A stretch of DNA of 61,585 nucleotides from Caryophanales bacterium (GCA_029257405.1 JARIBO010000010.1:1-61585); one strand, 5' to 3'. Positions 1-8,873 are shown, counted from the stretch's first letter. The notes: generated by a model not told the origin, from the letters alone. Translations and numbers: made by a program.

Positions 1-23
1 TATTTTAAAAGGAGTTGATTAAG

Positions 24-995
24 ATGGAAACAATCATTGCTTATAATCGTGTTGCCAAAGAAGTCATTGAGTCATTAAAAAAAGATTACAATGTCCATTA
101 TTTTAAAGAAAATGAATCGATTGATAATCCCGTATTTTTAAAAGCATTAAAAAAAGCTGTTGGAATTATTGGTTTAGAATTTAAAGGGAAAGAAGACATA
201 TTAAAACACGCACCCCACTTAAAAATAATTGCAAATGTATCTGTTGGTTACGATAATTTAGATATTCCTGTCTTAAATAAACGTGCTATACTCGCAACAA
301 ATACACCTGATACTTTAACTGAAACAACAGCTGACGCAATATTTGGGATTATGCTTGCAACAGCTAGACGAATACCTGAACTACATAATTTTTTAATGGC
401 CGGTAAATGGGATAATTATTTAAAACACGATCAATTTGGTGTTGATCTTCATCATAAAACAGTTGGCATTATTGGGATGGGAAATATCGGGAAAGCACTC
501 GCGAAAAGATGTGCTTTAGGATTTGATATGAATGTCATTTATTATAACCGTTCACGCAAAGAAGACGCTGAAATATTATATAATGCTACATTTACAGAGC
601 TAGATGAACTTTTAAAAACGTCAGACTTTATTTGTTTAATGCTTCCCGCAACACCTGAAACAAAACATATCATTGGTAAACGTGAGTTTGATCTCATGAA
701 ACAATCTGCTATATATATTAATGGATCAAGAGGAATAAATAACGATGAAACAGCACTTTATGAAGCTTTAAAAAATAATGATATTTTAGCCGCTGGCATT
801 GATGTTTATGAAAAAGAACCTGTTGATAAAAACAGTCCTCTTTTAACATTAGATAATCTCGTCGCCCTACCTCATATTGGACCTGCAACTATTGAAAATG
901 AATTAAGCATGTCAAAACGAGCGGAACAAAATTTAAGAGCTAGTTTAAATAATAAAACACCAATTGATTTAATTAACCCTGAAGTCTTAGATTAA
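24..995 (+). CDS. D-isomer-specific 2-hydroxyacid dehydrogenase
   Basis: NAD(P)-dependent cytosolic oxidoreductase of the D-2-hydroxyacid dehydrogenase family, closest in style to glyoxylate/hydroxypyruvate reductases. The Rossmann dinucleotide site GMGNIG lies at residues 151-156. The catalytic trio is recognisable: Arg in NGSRG, Glu in VYEKEP and His in LPHIGPAT. Its length of 323 residues is normal for the family. The start is the ATG at 24, because AAAGGAG at 8-14 sits nine bases before it; an in-frame TTG at 15 touches that site and is unlikely. The exact substrate (glyoxylate, hydroxypyruvate or another 2-ketoacid) cannot be read from sequence. A YciI-like gene follows in the same direction. 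Confidence 0.9.
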   Translation: METIIAYNRVAKEVIESLKKDYNVHYFKENESIDNPVFLKALKKAVGIIGLEFKGKEDILKHAPHLKIIANVSVGYDNLDIPVLNKRAILATNTPDTLTETTADAIFGIMLATARRIPELHNFLMAGKWDNYLKHDQFGVDLHHKTVGIIGMGNIGKALAKRCALGFDMNVIYYNRSRKEDAEILYNATFTELDELLKTSDFICLMLPATPETKHIIGKREFDLMKQSAIYINGSRGINNDETALYEALKNNDILAAGIDVYEKEPVDKNSPLLTLDNLVALPHIGPATIENELSMSKRAEQNLRASLNNKTPIDLINPEVLD

Positions 996-1054
996 ATGCT
1001 GATTTAATTGTATACTAAGAGTGTTCTGTTTTTATATTAAAGGAGATGAAATAA

Positions 1055-1333
1055 ATGAAGTATTTTGCAGTATTATTAAAAATGAAAGATGAAGCTAAGA
1101 GTAAAGAACACAGGCAAGCTCATCTAGATTTTGTTGAAGATATGGTAAATCAAGACCGCTTATTTTCATATGGTAGATTAACCGACGGTACAGGTGGTTT
1201 ACTTATTTATCAAGCAGAATCACTCGAACAAGCAACTGATCTTGCTAATTTAGATCCTTACATCGAACTTGGTGCAAGAGAACTATCCATCCATGAATGG
1301 GAAATGCAATCACCTTATACATTTACTAAGTAA
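1055..1333 (+). CDS. YciI-like (YCII-related) small protein
   Basis: A 92-residue protein of the YCII-related fold, a dimeric ferredoxin-like alpha/beta barrel whose members often bind small aromatic compounds or accompany other enzymes. The MKYFAVLLK first strand, the His19/His23 pair in the following helix (HRQAH) and the GRLTDGTGGLLIYQAES stretch are typical. It starts at ATG 1055 after GGAGATG. It follows the 2-hydroxyacid dehydrogenase by 59 bases and may be co-transcribed with it. The physiological role is not known for most family members, and none is assigned here. Confidence 0.75.
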   Translation: MKYFAVLLKMKDEAKSKEHRQAHLDFVEDMVNQDRLFSYGRLTDGTGGLLIYQAESLEQATDLANLDPYIELGARELSIHEWEMQSPYTFTK

Positions 1334-1340
1334 CCCAAAT

Positions 1341-1380
1341 AAAATACCTCTCCAATCAAGTTTGATTGGAGAGGTATTTT
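1341..1380. terminator. Bidirectional intrinsic terminator
   Basis: A perfect inverted repeat with 19-base arms (1341-1359 and 1362-1380), with A-rich and T-rich flanks, lies between the convergent YciI-like gene and typA. It can terminate both transcripts. Confidence 0.92.
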
Positions 1381-1387
1381 TCAATTT

Positions 1388-3205
1388 TTATTTTTTCTTA
1401 CTTTTTTCACGTTCGTTTTGGTTTAAAATCTTTTTACGTAAACGAATCGAGTTAGGTGTTACTTCACAATATTCATCATCTGCTAAATATTGGATTGCTT
1501 CTTCAAGTGACATTGTACGTGCTTTACGAATAACACTTGTTTGGTCTTTATTTGCTGTACGCATGTTTGTTAAGTGTTTTTCACGTGAAATATTAACTGT
1601 TAAATCATTTTCACGGTTATGTTCCCCAACAACCATTCCTGGATAAACTTCTGTACCAGGCTCAACAAATATCGTTCCACGATCTTCTAAATGAAGGATT
1701 CCGTAAGCTGTTGCTTTACCCGCTTCTAAACTTACGAGTGCACCAGTTCTACGTCCACCAAGAAAACCTTTTACAACAGGTGCATAATGGCTAAACGAAT
1801 GGTTCATAATTCCATAACCACGCGTTTGCGACATGAATTCTGTTGAATAACCAAGTAATCCACGTGACGGTACAGTAAATTCTAAACGAACTTGACCTGT
1901 TCCCGTATTTTCCATATTAAGCATTTCACCTTTACGTTCACCAATTGACTCCATAACGCCACCCGTGTACTCTTCTGGTACGTCAATTTGGACATGTTCC
2001 ATTGGCTCAGATTTCACGCCATCAATTTCTTTAATGATAACTTGTGGTTTAGAAATTTGTAATTCAAAACCTTCACGTCTCATGTTTTCAATTAAAACTG
2101 ATAAATGAAGTTCACCACGACCAGATACTACCCAAGCGTCTGGTGATGCTGTATCTTCAACGCGTAAACTAACGTCTGTTTCTAATTGTGTCATTAAACG
2201 TTCTTTAATTTTAGCTGAAGTAATTGAATCCCCATCTTTACCTGCAAATGGACTATTGTTAACTAAGAAAGTCATTTGTAAAGTAGGCTCATCAATACGA
2301 AGAATTGGTAAAGCTTCAGGATGACTTACCGGACAAATTGTTTCTCCAATATTAATATCGTCCATACCTGAAACAGCAACAATTTCTCCTGCTTTTGCTT
2401 CATTAATTTCAGTACGTTTTAAACCGATAAAACCAAATAATTTAGAAATTCTAAATTTCTTTTCAGTTCCGTCTGTTTTCATTACAACAACTTGGTCACC
2501 AACTTTAATTGAACCACGGAATACGCGGCCAATTCCTACACGACCAACATACTCATTATAATCAAGTAATGTAACTTGGAATTGTAAAGGTTCCTCACTG
2601 TTGTCTTCTGGTGCTGGGATATAGTCTAAAATCGTATCAAATACAGGGTCAAAAGTCTCTGTTAAATCTTCTGGACTAAATCCTGACATCCCATTAATTG
2701 CTGAAGCATAAAGTACAGGGAATTCTAACTGTTCATCATCCGCACCTAAATCGATAAATAGATCAAGTACTTCATCTACTACTTCTTCTGGACGTACGTT
2801 TGGACGGTCAATTTTATTTAATACAACTAATGGTTTTAATCCTTGTTCAAGTGCTTTTTTAAGTACAAAGCGCGTTTGCGGCATTGGTCCTTCATAAGCA
2901 TCTACAACTAAAATTACACCATCAACCATTTTCATAACCCGTTCAACTTCTCCACCAAAATCAGCGTGACCTGGCGTGTCTAAGATATTGATTGTTGCAT
3001 CTTTATATTTAATCGCTGTGTTTTTGGATAAAATAGTAATTCCACGCTCTTTTTCAATATCATCTGAATCCATCGCACGCGAATCCACTTGTTCATGTTC
3101 TTTAAATGTTCCTGAATATTTTAACAATTGGTCTACTAACGTCGTTTTTCCGTGGTCAACGTGAGCAATAATTGCTATATTACGAATATCATCTCTTAAT
3201 TTCAT
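1388..3205 (-). CDS. typA: Ribosome-associated GTPase TypA/BipA
   Basis: Translational GTPase that binds ribosomes at the factor site and supports growth and ribosome assembly under stress and cold. At 605 residues it has the usual length. The G1 motif AHVDHGKT is at residues 14-21, and G3 DTPGHADF and G4 NKID follow. The C-terminal BipA-specific half includes the conserved GLLGYSTEF region. The start is ATG 3205, preceded by AAGGAG at a rather long spacing of about 13 bases; no better in-frame start exists. A minus-strand -10 (TATAAT, read from 3256 to 3251) with an upstream TG lies about 45 bases before the start. The gene ends against a shared terminator. Confidence 0.97.
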   Translation of the reverse strand: MKLRDDIRNIAIIAHVDHGKTTLVDQLLKYSGTFKEHEQVDSRAMDSDDIEKERGITILSKNTAIKYKDATINILDTPGHADFGGEVERVMKMVDGVILVVDAYEGPMPQTRFVLKKALEQGLKPLVVLNKIDRPNVRPEEVVDEVLDLFIDLGADDEQLEFPVLYASAINGMSGFSPEDLTETFDPVFDTILDYIPAPEDNSEEPLQFQVTLLDYNEYVGRVGIGRVFRGSIKVGDQVVVMKTDGTEKKFRISKLFGFIGLKRTEINEAKAGEIVAVSGMDDINIGETICPVSHPEALPILRIDEPTLQMTFLVNNSPFAGKDGDSITSAKIKERLMTQLETDVSLRVEDTASPDAWVVSGRGELHLSVLIENMRREGFELQISKPQVIIKEIDGVKSEPMEHVQIDVPEEYTGGVMESIGERKGEMLNMENTGTGQVRLEFTVPSRGLLGYSTEFMSQTRGYGIMNHSFSHYAPVVKGFLGGRRTGALVSLEAGKATAYGILHLEDRGTIFVEPGTEVYPGMVVGEHNRENDLTVNISREKHLTNMRTANKDQTSVIRKARTMSLEEAIQYLADDEYCEVTPNSIRLRKKILNQNEREKSKKK

Positions 3206-3250
3206 GTTTTATTCAACGCTCCTTATTATTCGACTAACTTCAACTTTACT

Positions 3251-3259
3251 ATTATACCA
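3251..3259 (-). promoter_or_regulatory. Extended -10 promoter element for typA
   Basis: On the minus strand the sequence reads TGGTATAAT: a perfect -10 hexamer with an upstream TG one base away. The -35 region is poor, as expected for an extended -10 promoter. It is about 45 bases upstream of the typA start. Confidence 0.6.
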
Positions 3260-3317
3260 CATTTCTAGGTTTAAAGTACGATTTATTTGAATTAAATAAC
3301 AATTTAAGTCTTTCTTT

Positions 3318-4652
3318 TTATTCTTTTTCAAATTCTAACGTAAACTCAGCTCCAGAATCAACTCTATTTCGCACGGTAATTTGTCCATGAGCTTGTTCAA
3401 TAATCGCTCTTGCAATGGCAAGGCCTAGACCCGTATCACCTGTTTTTCCTTTAACAAAGCGATGGAATAAATAAGGACGAATTTGTTCGTCAATACCAGA
3501 TCCATCATCTGTAATTGTAAGCTTGATTTTCTTTTCTGTCTCTTCTACTTTTATTTCCACACGTGACTTTGCATACCTGACGCCATTCATTAAAATATTA
3601 AGTAAAGCGCGTAGTAGTTTATCTTCATCACCATTTAGACTTACATTTACGTCATTCCTATAATCAATTTCAACTGCTTGCTCGATTGCGTAAGGATAAA
3701 TTCGGTCGAGTACTTTTTTAATTAATTCATCTAAATCAACTTCATCTTGTTCACTCGCATTTTTTTCACTATCTAATTTTGCAAGTAATGTCATTTCATT
3801 TATTAATGTTTTTAACCGGTTAACTTCTGACGTGATAATATTAAGTCCTTTTTCTTTATCTTCCCCCGTAAAGACGTCGTCTCTTATTCCTTCAGCGTAG
3901 CCTTGAATTGTCATAAGAGGTGTTTTTAATTCATGGGAAGCATTTTGGAAAAAGGCTTGCTGGGAGTCGATATACCTTTGTAGTTCAAGACCCATTTCAT
4001 TCACACTTAAAGCAACGTCTTTTATTTCACCTGAAGCTTTTATTTCCTTTAATTCGCTAAATTTTCGGAACTCTATTTTTTTGACTTCTTCTTTTAATCT
4101 TTCAAGTGGTGTTACTAAGCGGCGCGTTACAAAATAACTTAGTAATATTGCGAGTAATGAACCAATGATAAAGACAAGCGCTATTCGGGATATAAAGCTT
4201 TGCTGGACTTCTTGTAAATCAGTTAAAGGTGTTAATAAAAAAAGATCTAATCCTGTTTGATTCGGATCAATTCTTTTTTTCGAAACAACAAACCTATTTT
4301 CAGCAAATTCCCATAAACCTGACTCTTCTTCTGTGAAGTAATCTTCGTTATAAAAACCTTCGACAATATTTAAGTTTAATGTCGACATCAAGACTTGATT
4401 ATTTACTTGATCATAGACAATAAATTGAAGGTTTTGTTCATTAAGAAACTTTTCTAATTCTTCAACTGAATTATTGTAATAAGCATTTTCTTCTAAAAAT
4501 TGAACTAAAAGCTCGCCCTTTTGCTCGAGTTGACTCTCTTCATTTTTAACTAGTAAATCAAGAATCAGCGAGTAAAACACAAGACTCCCGACTGCAAGAA
4601 CAATTAACACAAGTGAAGTAAAGGCTAAATTAAGCCTTGTTTGTAATCTCAT
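3318..4652 (-). CDS. cssS: Secretion-stress sensor histidine kinase, CssS-like
   Basis: Membrane histidine kinase of 444 residues. It has an N-terminal transmembrane helix (about 9-31), an extracytoplasmic loop, a second helix (about 155-177), a HAMP linker, the phospho-acceptor box HELKTPL with His240, and a C-terminal ATPase domain with an N-box, DDGSGID and GLGLAIARAI. Its ATG overlaps the response-regulator stop by four bases (ATGA), so the pair is translationally coupled. The assignment to CssS rests on architecture and on the divergent htrA-type protease next door, an arrangement known from Bacillus, where CssRS senses misfolded secreted protein and drives htrA/htrB. Another OmpR-class kinase is possible. 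Confidence 0.78.
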   Translation of the reverse strand: MRLQTRLNLAFTSLVLIVLAVGSLVFYSLILDLLVKNEESQLEQKGELLVQFLEENAYYNNSVEELEKFLNEQNLQFIVYDQVNNQVLMSTLNLNIVEGFYNEDYFTEEESGLWEFAENRFVVSKKRIDPNQTGLDLFLLTPLTDLQEVQQSFISRIALVFIIGSLLAILLSYFVTRRLVTPLERLKEEVKKIEFRKFSELKEIKASGEIKDVALSVNEMGLELQRYIDSQQAFFQNASHELKTPLMTIQGYAEGIRDDVFTGEDKEKGLNIITSEVNRLKTLINEMTLLAKLDSEKNASEQDEVDLDELIKKVLDRIYPYAIEQAVEIDYRNDVNVSLNGDEDKLLRALLNILMNGVRYAKSRVEIKVEETEKKIKLTITDDGSGIDEQIRPYLFHRFVKGKTGDTGLGLAIARAIIEQAHGQITVRNRVDSGAEFTLEFEKE

Positions 4653-5332
4653 TCACTAATCTCTCCACTCAAACGATATCCGTGACCCCAAACTGTCTCT
4701 AAATTAATTTCTGGAATTTTTTTACGAATTCTTTTAACTAAATCATCTACTGCTCTGTCACTTCCAAAGTAGTCGTTACCCCACACATGGTTTAGTAGCT
4801 CTTCTCTAGAAAATGCACGTTCTGGATTTTTAGCGAGCATAACTAACAAATCAAATTCTTTAACGGTTACTTCAATTTGTTGATCACCCCACATAACTTT
4901 TCGAGCATCTTCATCGATAATTAATTTACCAGCTTCGATTTGTTTTCCGTTTTCAACTTTTATATTTTGGTAGGTGCGCGCAAATAAACGTCTCACGCGA
5001 GCAACTAACTCTCTTGGACTAAACGGTTTTGTTAAATAATCATCTCCACCTAATTCTAGACCAATGATTTTATCTATCTCTTCATCTTTAGCAGATATAA
5101 TAATAATCGGTACGTCACTCGTTTCTCTAATTCTTTTACAAAATTCATATCCATCCATACCAGGTAGCATAATATCTAGTATCCACATATGTGGTGGGTT
5201 ATCTTCCCATAAACGAAGAGCATCTTCTGCATTGTTAAATAATTCAACTTCAAATTTTTCCTTTTTTAAATATGTAGCGACAATATGCCTTATATTTTCA
5301 TCATCTTCTACAACCGCAATCCGGTAATTCAT
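4649..5332 (-). CDS. cssR: OmpR-family response regulator, CssR-like
   Basis: A 227-residue two-component regulator. The receiver domain has the acidic pocket (EDD at residues 9-11), phospho-acceptor Asp53 in ILDIMLPGMDG and Lys102 in LTKPFSP. The C-terminal half is a winged helix of OmpR type ending in VWGHGYRLS. It starts at ATG 5332 after AGGAGG with eight bases of spacing. It overlaps the kinase gene downstream by four bases and is divergent from the HtrA protease gene, its likely target. The shared intergenic region carries two TTTT(C)(C)ACA-like repeats at 5399-5418, resembling the elements at Bacillus CssR-controlled promoters. Confidence 0.82.
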   Translation of the reverse strand: MNYRIAVVEDDENIRHIVATYLKKEKFEVELFNNAEDALRLWEDNPPHMWILDIMLPGMDGYEFCKRIRETSDVPIIIISAKDEEIDKIIGLELGGDDYLTKPFSPRELVARVRRLFARTYQNIKVENGKQIEAGKLIIDEDARKVMWGDQQIEVTVKEFDLLVMLAKNPERAFSREELLNHVWGNDYFGSDRAVDDLVKRIRKKIPEINLETVWGHGYRLSGEISE

Positions 5333-5398
5333 TCTGCCAACCTCCTAACTATTGTATATATTAAGCTTTTTTTACTTAAAAACCTATAATACAAGGTG

Positions 5399-5455
5399 TT
5401 TTACATATATTTTCCACAATTATACCAATCTTTTGCGTATTAGTTTGTTTATACT
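5399..5455 (+). promoter_or_regulatory. Candidate CssR-controlled promoter of htrA
   Basis: TTTTACA (5399-5405) and TTTTCCACA (5410-5418) begin 11 bases apart, so they fall on one face of the helix. A good -10 hexamer, TATACT, lies at 5450-5455. No -35 matches at 17 bases, which suits an activator-dependent promoter. The link to CssR is inferred from position and from the known Bacillus TTTTCACA repeats. Confidence 0.45.
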
Positions 5456-5485
5456 AAGGGTATACCAAATGAAAGGATGATTCAG

Positions 5486-6739
5486 ATGGAAGAGAACAAT
5501 AACAGTAACTTATCATCTGAAAACAGTGAACAACATTCAGAAGAAAAACTTATTAGTTCGTATGAACAAGAAATCGCATCACTTAGAAAAAACCAAAAAA
5601 ATAAACGTGGCTTATTTTTTCATATAACTACAGGCGTTGTTGGTGGGATAGTTGCAGCTTTCATTATTGTTATGTTAATTGCAAATAACTTAATTCCAAT
5701 GTTTGACCTAACTAATGTAAATAATACCACATTATCTGAAAATACAGAAACGATGTCGAATGATTTAACAGAGGAATCCAATATAAAAGATACCCCAATT
5801 TCCGAAGTGTCTAAAGCGGTCGTTGGTGTAAAAAACATTACGAGTAAAGACCCATGGACAGGTTCACAAGCAAGTGGAACAGGTTCAGGGATTATCTATA
5901 AACAAGAAAATAACAAAGCTTATGTTGTAACCAATCATCATGTTATTAAAGATGCAAATGAAATTGAAATCGAACTTTCTAATGAGAAAGTAATCCAAGC
6001 TAAATTACTTGGAACTGATCCATTAACAGATTTAGCAGTTTTAGAAATGGATGACAAGCATATTGAAGCAGTTGCTGAGTTTGCTGACTCTGATAAATTA
6101 AATGTCGGTGAAACAGTCGTTGCAATTGGTAACCCATTAGGTAGTGAATTTGCTGGGTCCGTCACAAAAGGAATTATTAGCGGACTAAATCGTTCAGTTG
6201 AAGTTGATACAAACGGTGACAAACAAGCAGATTGGGTCACTGAAGTATTACAAACAGATGCAGCCATCAACCCAGGTAATAGCGGTGGTGCACTTATTAA
6301 TACAAAAGGCAAAGTCATTGGAATTAATTCAATGAAAGTTGCACAAAGCGCTGTAGAAGGTATTGGACTTGCCATACCAAGTAATACAGCACAACCAATT
6401 ATTAAAGATTTAGAAGAAAAAGGTGAAGTGACAAGACCTACATTAGGAATTGCAACTGCACCACTCAATCAAATACCACCTGAAGCACAACAAAAAATAG
6501 ATTTACCAAAAGATGTTCGTTCAGGAATGGTTATTGCAAATGTTGATTCTAACTCACCAGCAAAAAAAGCTGGCCTAGAAGAATTCGATGTCATTACGAA
6601 GATTAATGATCAAGATATTGCTTCTATCGTTGATATTAAAGTCGCACTCTACACAGATGCTACTCCAAACGATAAAGTAACAGTCGAATTCATTCGCGAT
6701 GGTAAAAAAGAAACAGTAGAATTAACTTTAACTAAGTAA
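5486..6739 (+). CDS. htrA: Membrane-anchored HtrA/DegP-type serine protease
   Basis: Extracytoplasmic quality-control protease and chaperone. The order is an acidic cytoplasmic N-terminus, one transmembrane helix (about residues 43-68), a trypsin-like domain with the triad His152 (TNHHVI), Asp182 (LTDLAVL) and Ser266 (NPGNSGG), and one C-terminal PDZ domain. This is the HtrA/HtrB layout of Bacilli. The start is ATG 5486, because AAAGG at 5472-5476 lies nine bases upstream; the in-frame ATG at 5477 abuts it. It is divergent from the CssRS-like genes. Which Bacillus paralogue (HtrA, HtrB or YyxA) it matches cannot be settled here. Confidence 0.93.
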   Translation: MEENNNSNLSSENSEQHSEEKLISSYEQEIASLRKNQKNKRGLFFHITTGVVGGIVAAFIIVMLIANNLIPMFDLTNVNNTTLSENTETMSNDLTEESNIKDTPISEVSKAVVGVKNITSKDPWTGSQASGTGSGIIYKQENNKAYVVTNHHVIKDANEIEIELSNEKVIQAKLLGTDPLTDLAVLEMDDKHIEAVAEFADSDKLNVGETVVAIGNPLGSEFAGSVTKGIISGLNRSVEVDTNGDKQADWVTEVLQTDAAINPGNSGGALINTKGKVIGINSMKVAQSAVEGIGLAIPSNTAQPIIKDLEEKGEVTRPTLGIATAPLNQIPPEAQQKIDLPKDVRSGMVIANVDSNSPAKKAGLEEFDVITKINDQDIASIVDIKVALYTDATPNDKVTVEFIRDGKKETVELTLTK

Positions 6740-6890
6740 ATCCGATTACAGAGCAATATTGATGCTCACAGTAGGCTTTGGTACGCATACCCTTTTTAGT
6801 TTGGTTCCCCCCTGACTTAAAGATAACCACCATACTTACTGTATATACAAGCCTAACTTTACAATTATGTGAAGTTAGGCTTTTTAATGT
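6740..6890 (+). ncRNA. Possible small RNA with C-rich loop and terminator
   Basis: The 197-base gap after htrA holds, in order, a small hairpin (GAGCA/TGCTC, 6751-6767), a second one (GGTA/TACC, 6780-6791), an unpaired pyrimidine-rich stretch with six C residues near 6805-6815, and an intrinsic terminator at 6849-6885. The order (hairpins, C-rich single strand, terminator) resembles Gram-positive base-pairing RNAs that target ribosome binding sites. No convincing promoter was found, so it could equally be the htrA 3' untranslated region. Confidence 0.25.
6849..6885 (+). terminator. Intrinsic terminator
   Basis: Arms of 11 bases (6849-6859 and 6872-6882) are followed by a T-run to 6885. It ends the htrA transcript or a small RNA in the gap, upstream of the ykwC-like gene. 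Confidence 0.88.
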
Positions 6891-6936
6891 GGTAAACTAA
6901 TAGATAATTAATAGTTTTAAGAAAGGAGTCATATAA

Positions 6937-7809
6937 ATGAAAGATAAAGTGATTGGTTTTATTGGAACAGGCGTCATGGGGCAAGGTATGGTTAGCAACT
7001 TATTAAAAGAAGGTTTCAAAGTAAATGTTCACACACGTACGAAAGTAAAAGCAACTCAATTAATTAATATGGGCGCTAACTGGATGTATTCCGTTAAACA
7101 ATTAAGTGAAAAATCGGATATTATTATTTCAATGATCGGAACACCAGAAGATGTTGAAGCTGTTTATTTTGGTAATGATGGCTTAATTGAAAATTCTAAG
7201 CGAGGTACAATCTTAATTGATATGACAACATCTAAACCAAGTCTTGCAAAAAACATTTATGATGTTGCAAAAGTAAAAGGCATTAAAGCACTCGATGCAC
7301 CCGTTTCAGGTGGGGATGTTGGTGCTCAAAATGGGAAATTAACGATTATGGTCGGAGGCGAAGAAACAAGTTTCAACGAAGTACTTCCATTATTTCAAGC
7401 AATGGGAGAAAATATTCGCTTACAAGGTCCTGCTGGAGCTGGCCAACATACAAAAGTCGTTAATCAAGTCTCCATTGCTCCTGCAATGATTGGAATGATT
7501 GAAGCGCTTGTCTACGCAGATAAAGCTGGTTTAGACGCTGAACTCGTTTTAAAAAGTATTGGAACAGGAGCAGCTGGTAGCTGGTCACTTGATAACTACG
7601 CTCCAAGAATTATAAAAGGTGATTTTGAACCAGGCTTTGCAATTAAACATTTTATTAAAGATATGAAAATTGCAGTCGAGTCAGCGAAAGAACTCGGTTT
7701 AACTGCCCACGGCCTAAACTTAGCACTTAGTATGTATGAAGAACTTGAAAAAGAAGGACACGGCGAAAAAGGCATTCAAGCACTGATGTACTATTATTCG
7801 CGTGTATAA
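6937..7809 (+). CDS. ykwC: YkwC-like 3-hydroxyacid dehydrogenase
   Basis: NAD(P)-dependent beta-hydroxyacid dehydrogenase of the 3-hydroxyisobutyrate/tartronate semialdehyde reductase family. The 290 residues begin with the dinucleotide loop GTGVMG at 10-15. The substrate-binding signature DAPVSGGDVGAQNG and the catalytic Lys173 in GAGQHTKVVNQ are present. Overall wording, including GTGAAGSWSLDNYAPR and FEPGFAIKHFIKDM, resembles Bacillus subtilis YkwC. It starts at ATG 6937 after AAAGGAG. It stands alone between terminators, so the metabolic substrate is not indicated by neighbours. Confidence 0.87.
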   Translation: MKDKVIGFIGTGVMGQGMVSNLLKEGFKVNVHTRTKVKATQLINMGANWMYSVKQLSEKSDIIISMIGTPEDVEAVYFGNDGLIENSKRGTILIDMTTSKPSLAKNIYDVAKVKGIKALDAPVSGGDVGAQNGKLTIMVGGEETSFNEVLPLFQAMGENIRLQGPAGAGQHTKVVNQVSIAPAMIGMIEALVYADKAGLDAELVLKSIGTGAAGSWSLDNYAPRIIKGDFEPGFAIKHFIKDMKIAVESAKELGLTAHGLNLALSMYEELEKEGHGEKGIQALMYYYSRV

Positions 7810-7810
7810 A

Positions 7811-7845
7811 AAAACGGTACGCCTAAAAAATAGGTGTACCGTTTT
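7811..7845. terminator. Bidirectional intrinsic terminator
   Basis: Arms of 15 bases (7811-7825, 7831-7845) with one G-T wobble lie between the convergent ykwC-like gene and the gene ending at 7844. A- and T-tracts flank the stem. Confidence 0.9.
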
Positions 7846-8200
7846 ATTTACGTTTATCTACAACTGCTTGTACTTCAAAAGCTAAATCACTATTACCAAA
7901 GATTTCTAAAACACTAAATACAGTAATATCATCGACTTGATCAGTCTTACCTGCTTCAGTTGCTTCTTTAAATGCTTCGACTAATAAAGCATTCGTTTGT
8001 TGTTCGGGATAAGCTCTTTTATATAACTCATTTGCATCCACTTCATTATTAACACACCACTGAGCAAATACTAAAACCATCATACGCTCATCTTTTTGAT
8101 AATTTTCAATCACTTGTTCTTCCTGCGATTTCATATCCGGTTCATCAAAAGCTGAAGAAGGATCAAAATCTACAAAATCGTCATCATTAAAATCATTCAC
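7844..8200 (-). CDS. Conserved hypothetical acidic protein
   Basis: A 118-residue soluble protein that I do not recognise. The first 30 residues are strongly acidic (DFNDDDFVDFD), followed by a helical-looking core containing one Trp-Cys pair (AQWCVNNEVDANELY). The start is GTG 8200, because AAAGGAG lies seven bases before it, inside the last codons of the upstream methyltransferase gene. The two genes are therefore translationally coupled, and a shared function is plausible but unproven. Confidence 0.6.
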   Translation of the reverse strand: MNDFNDDDFVDFDPSSAFDEPDMKSQEEQVIENYQKDERMMVLVFAQWCVNNEVDANELYKRAYPEQQTNALLVEAFKEATEAGKTDQVDDITVFSVLEIFGNSDLAFEVQAVVDKRK

Positions 8201-8204
8201 TTTT

Positions 8205-8873
8205 TTACTCCTTTCTTAACATAAACAATGTCATAAATGAAATTGCTTGTTTCAGTTCAGCAGATAAGTTAGCTACTTCATGCTGATTAACCTTTTCTTT
8301 ATGTATCACATGGTGTTCAATTAATTTAAAACCATTTTCTTTTGCTAATTGATAAAATTCCCAAGGCATCATTGTATTCATCACGACGTCATCTTTATAA
8401 AGTCGCCTGTAACTATTTGCTCTTGGCCCTGCCGTTGCCCCGAGTATGCCTGCACAAAGTAAACCACCTTTTTTTAATACACGCTTAATTTCCATTAAAG
8501 CATCTAGTGGGCTTTCTGTCCATTCAATGACATTAATCAGTAAAGCATGATCAAACGATTCTTCTTCAAAAGGTAACTGGTCGACAGAACCCACATAAAG
8601 TGGAACACTTTCATTTAAATGAGTACGCGCAAGTTCAATCATTTTTTCTGAAAGATCTATTCCAGAAACATGATAACCTGATTTTTTTAATTTAAAAGAA
8701 CCATAGCCACTTCCACAACCTATATCAATAACAGATGTATGAAGCGGAACATGCTTTTTGAAAAATGGGATAATATCTTTTCGACTACCTCTATCCCACA
8801 TATTCAAACTTCTCTTGTCCCAGATTTCAGCTTGATTATTCCACTTTGTTTTTGTGTTTTTATTCCATCGCAT
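8205..8873 (-). CDS. SAM-dependent class I methyltransferase
   Basis: A 222-residue Rossmann-fold methyltransferase. Motif I reads VIDIGCGSGYGSFKL, followed by the acidic end of strand 2 (SGIDLS), motif II/III around LPFEEESFDHALLINVIEW and a VLKKGGLL post-motif. The substrate is unknown; the fold covers quinone, tRNA and small-molecule methylases. The ATG at 8873 is chosen over a GTG at 8888 because AAGGGG directly abuts the GTG, although the spacing to the ATG is then long (about 13-15 bases). It is co-transcribed with the acidic hypothetical gene. Confidence 0.82.
   Translation of the reverse strand: MRWNKNTKTKWNNQAEIWDKRSLNMWDRGSRKDIIPFFKKHVPLHTSVIDIGCGSGYGSFKLKKSGYHVSGIDLSEKMIELARTHLNESVPLYVGSVDQLPFEEESFDHALLINVIEWTESPLDALMEIKRVLKKGGLLCAGILGATAGPRANSYRRLYKDDVVMNTMMPWEFYQLAKENGFKLIEHHVIHKEKVNQHEVANLSAELKQAISFMTLFMLRKE

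Noticed and set aside
1269-1646. Plus-strand frame overlapping the end of typA
   Set aside because: It crosses the bidirectional terminator, has no binding site and lies opposite the strongly conserved typA C-terminus.
5938-6468. Minus-strand frame of 176 codons inside htrA
   Set aside because: It is antisense to the protease catalytic domain and lacks start signals.
6740-6890. Minus-strand reading with GGGGGAACCA, reminiscent of a c-di-AMP (ydaO) riboswitch
   Set aside because: The remaining ydaO landmarks (GGTGAATC-like block, CCGAATCCGTCAGC end) are missing, and the RNA would run antisense into htrA.
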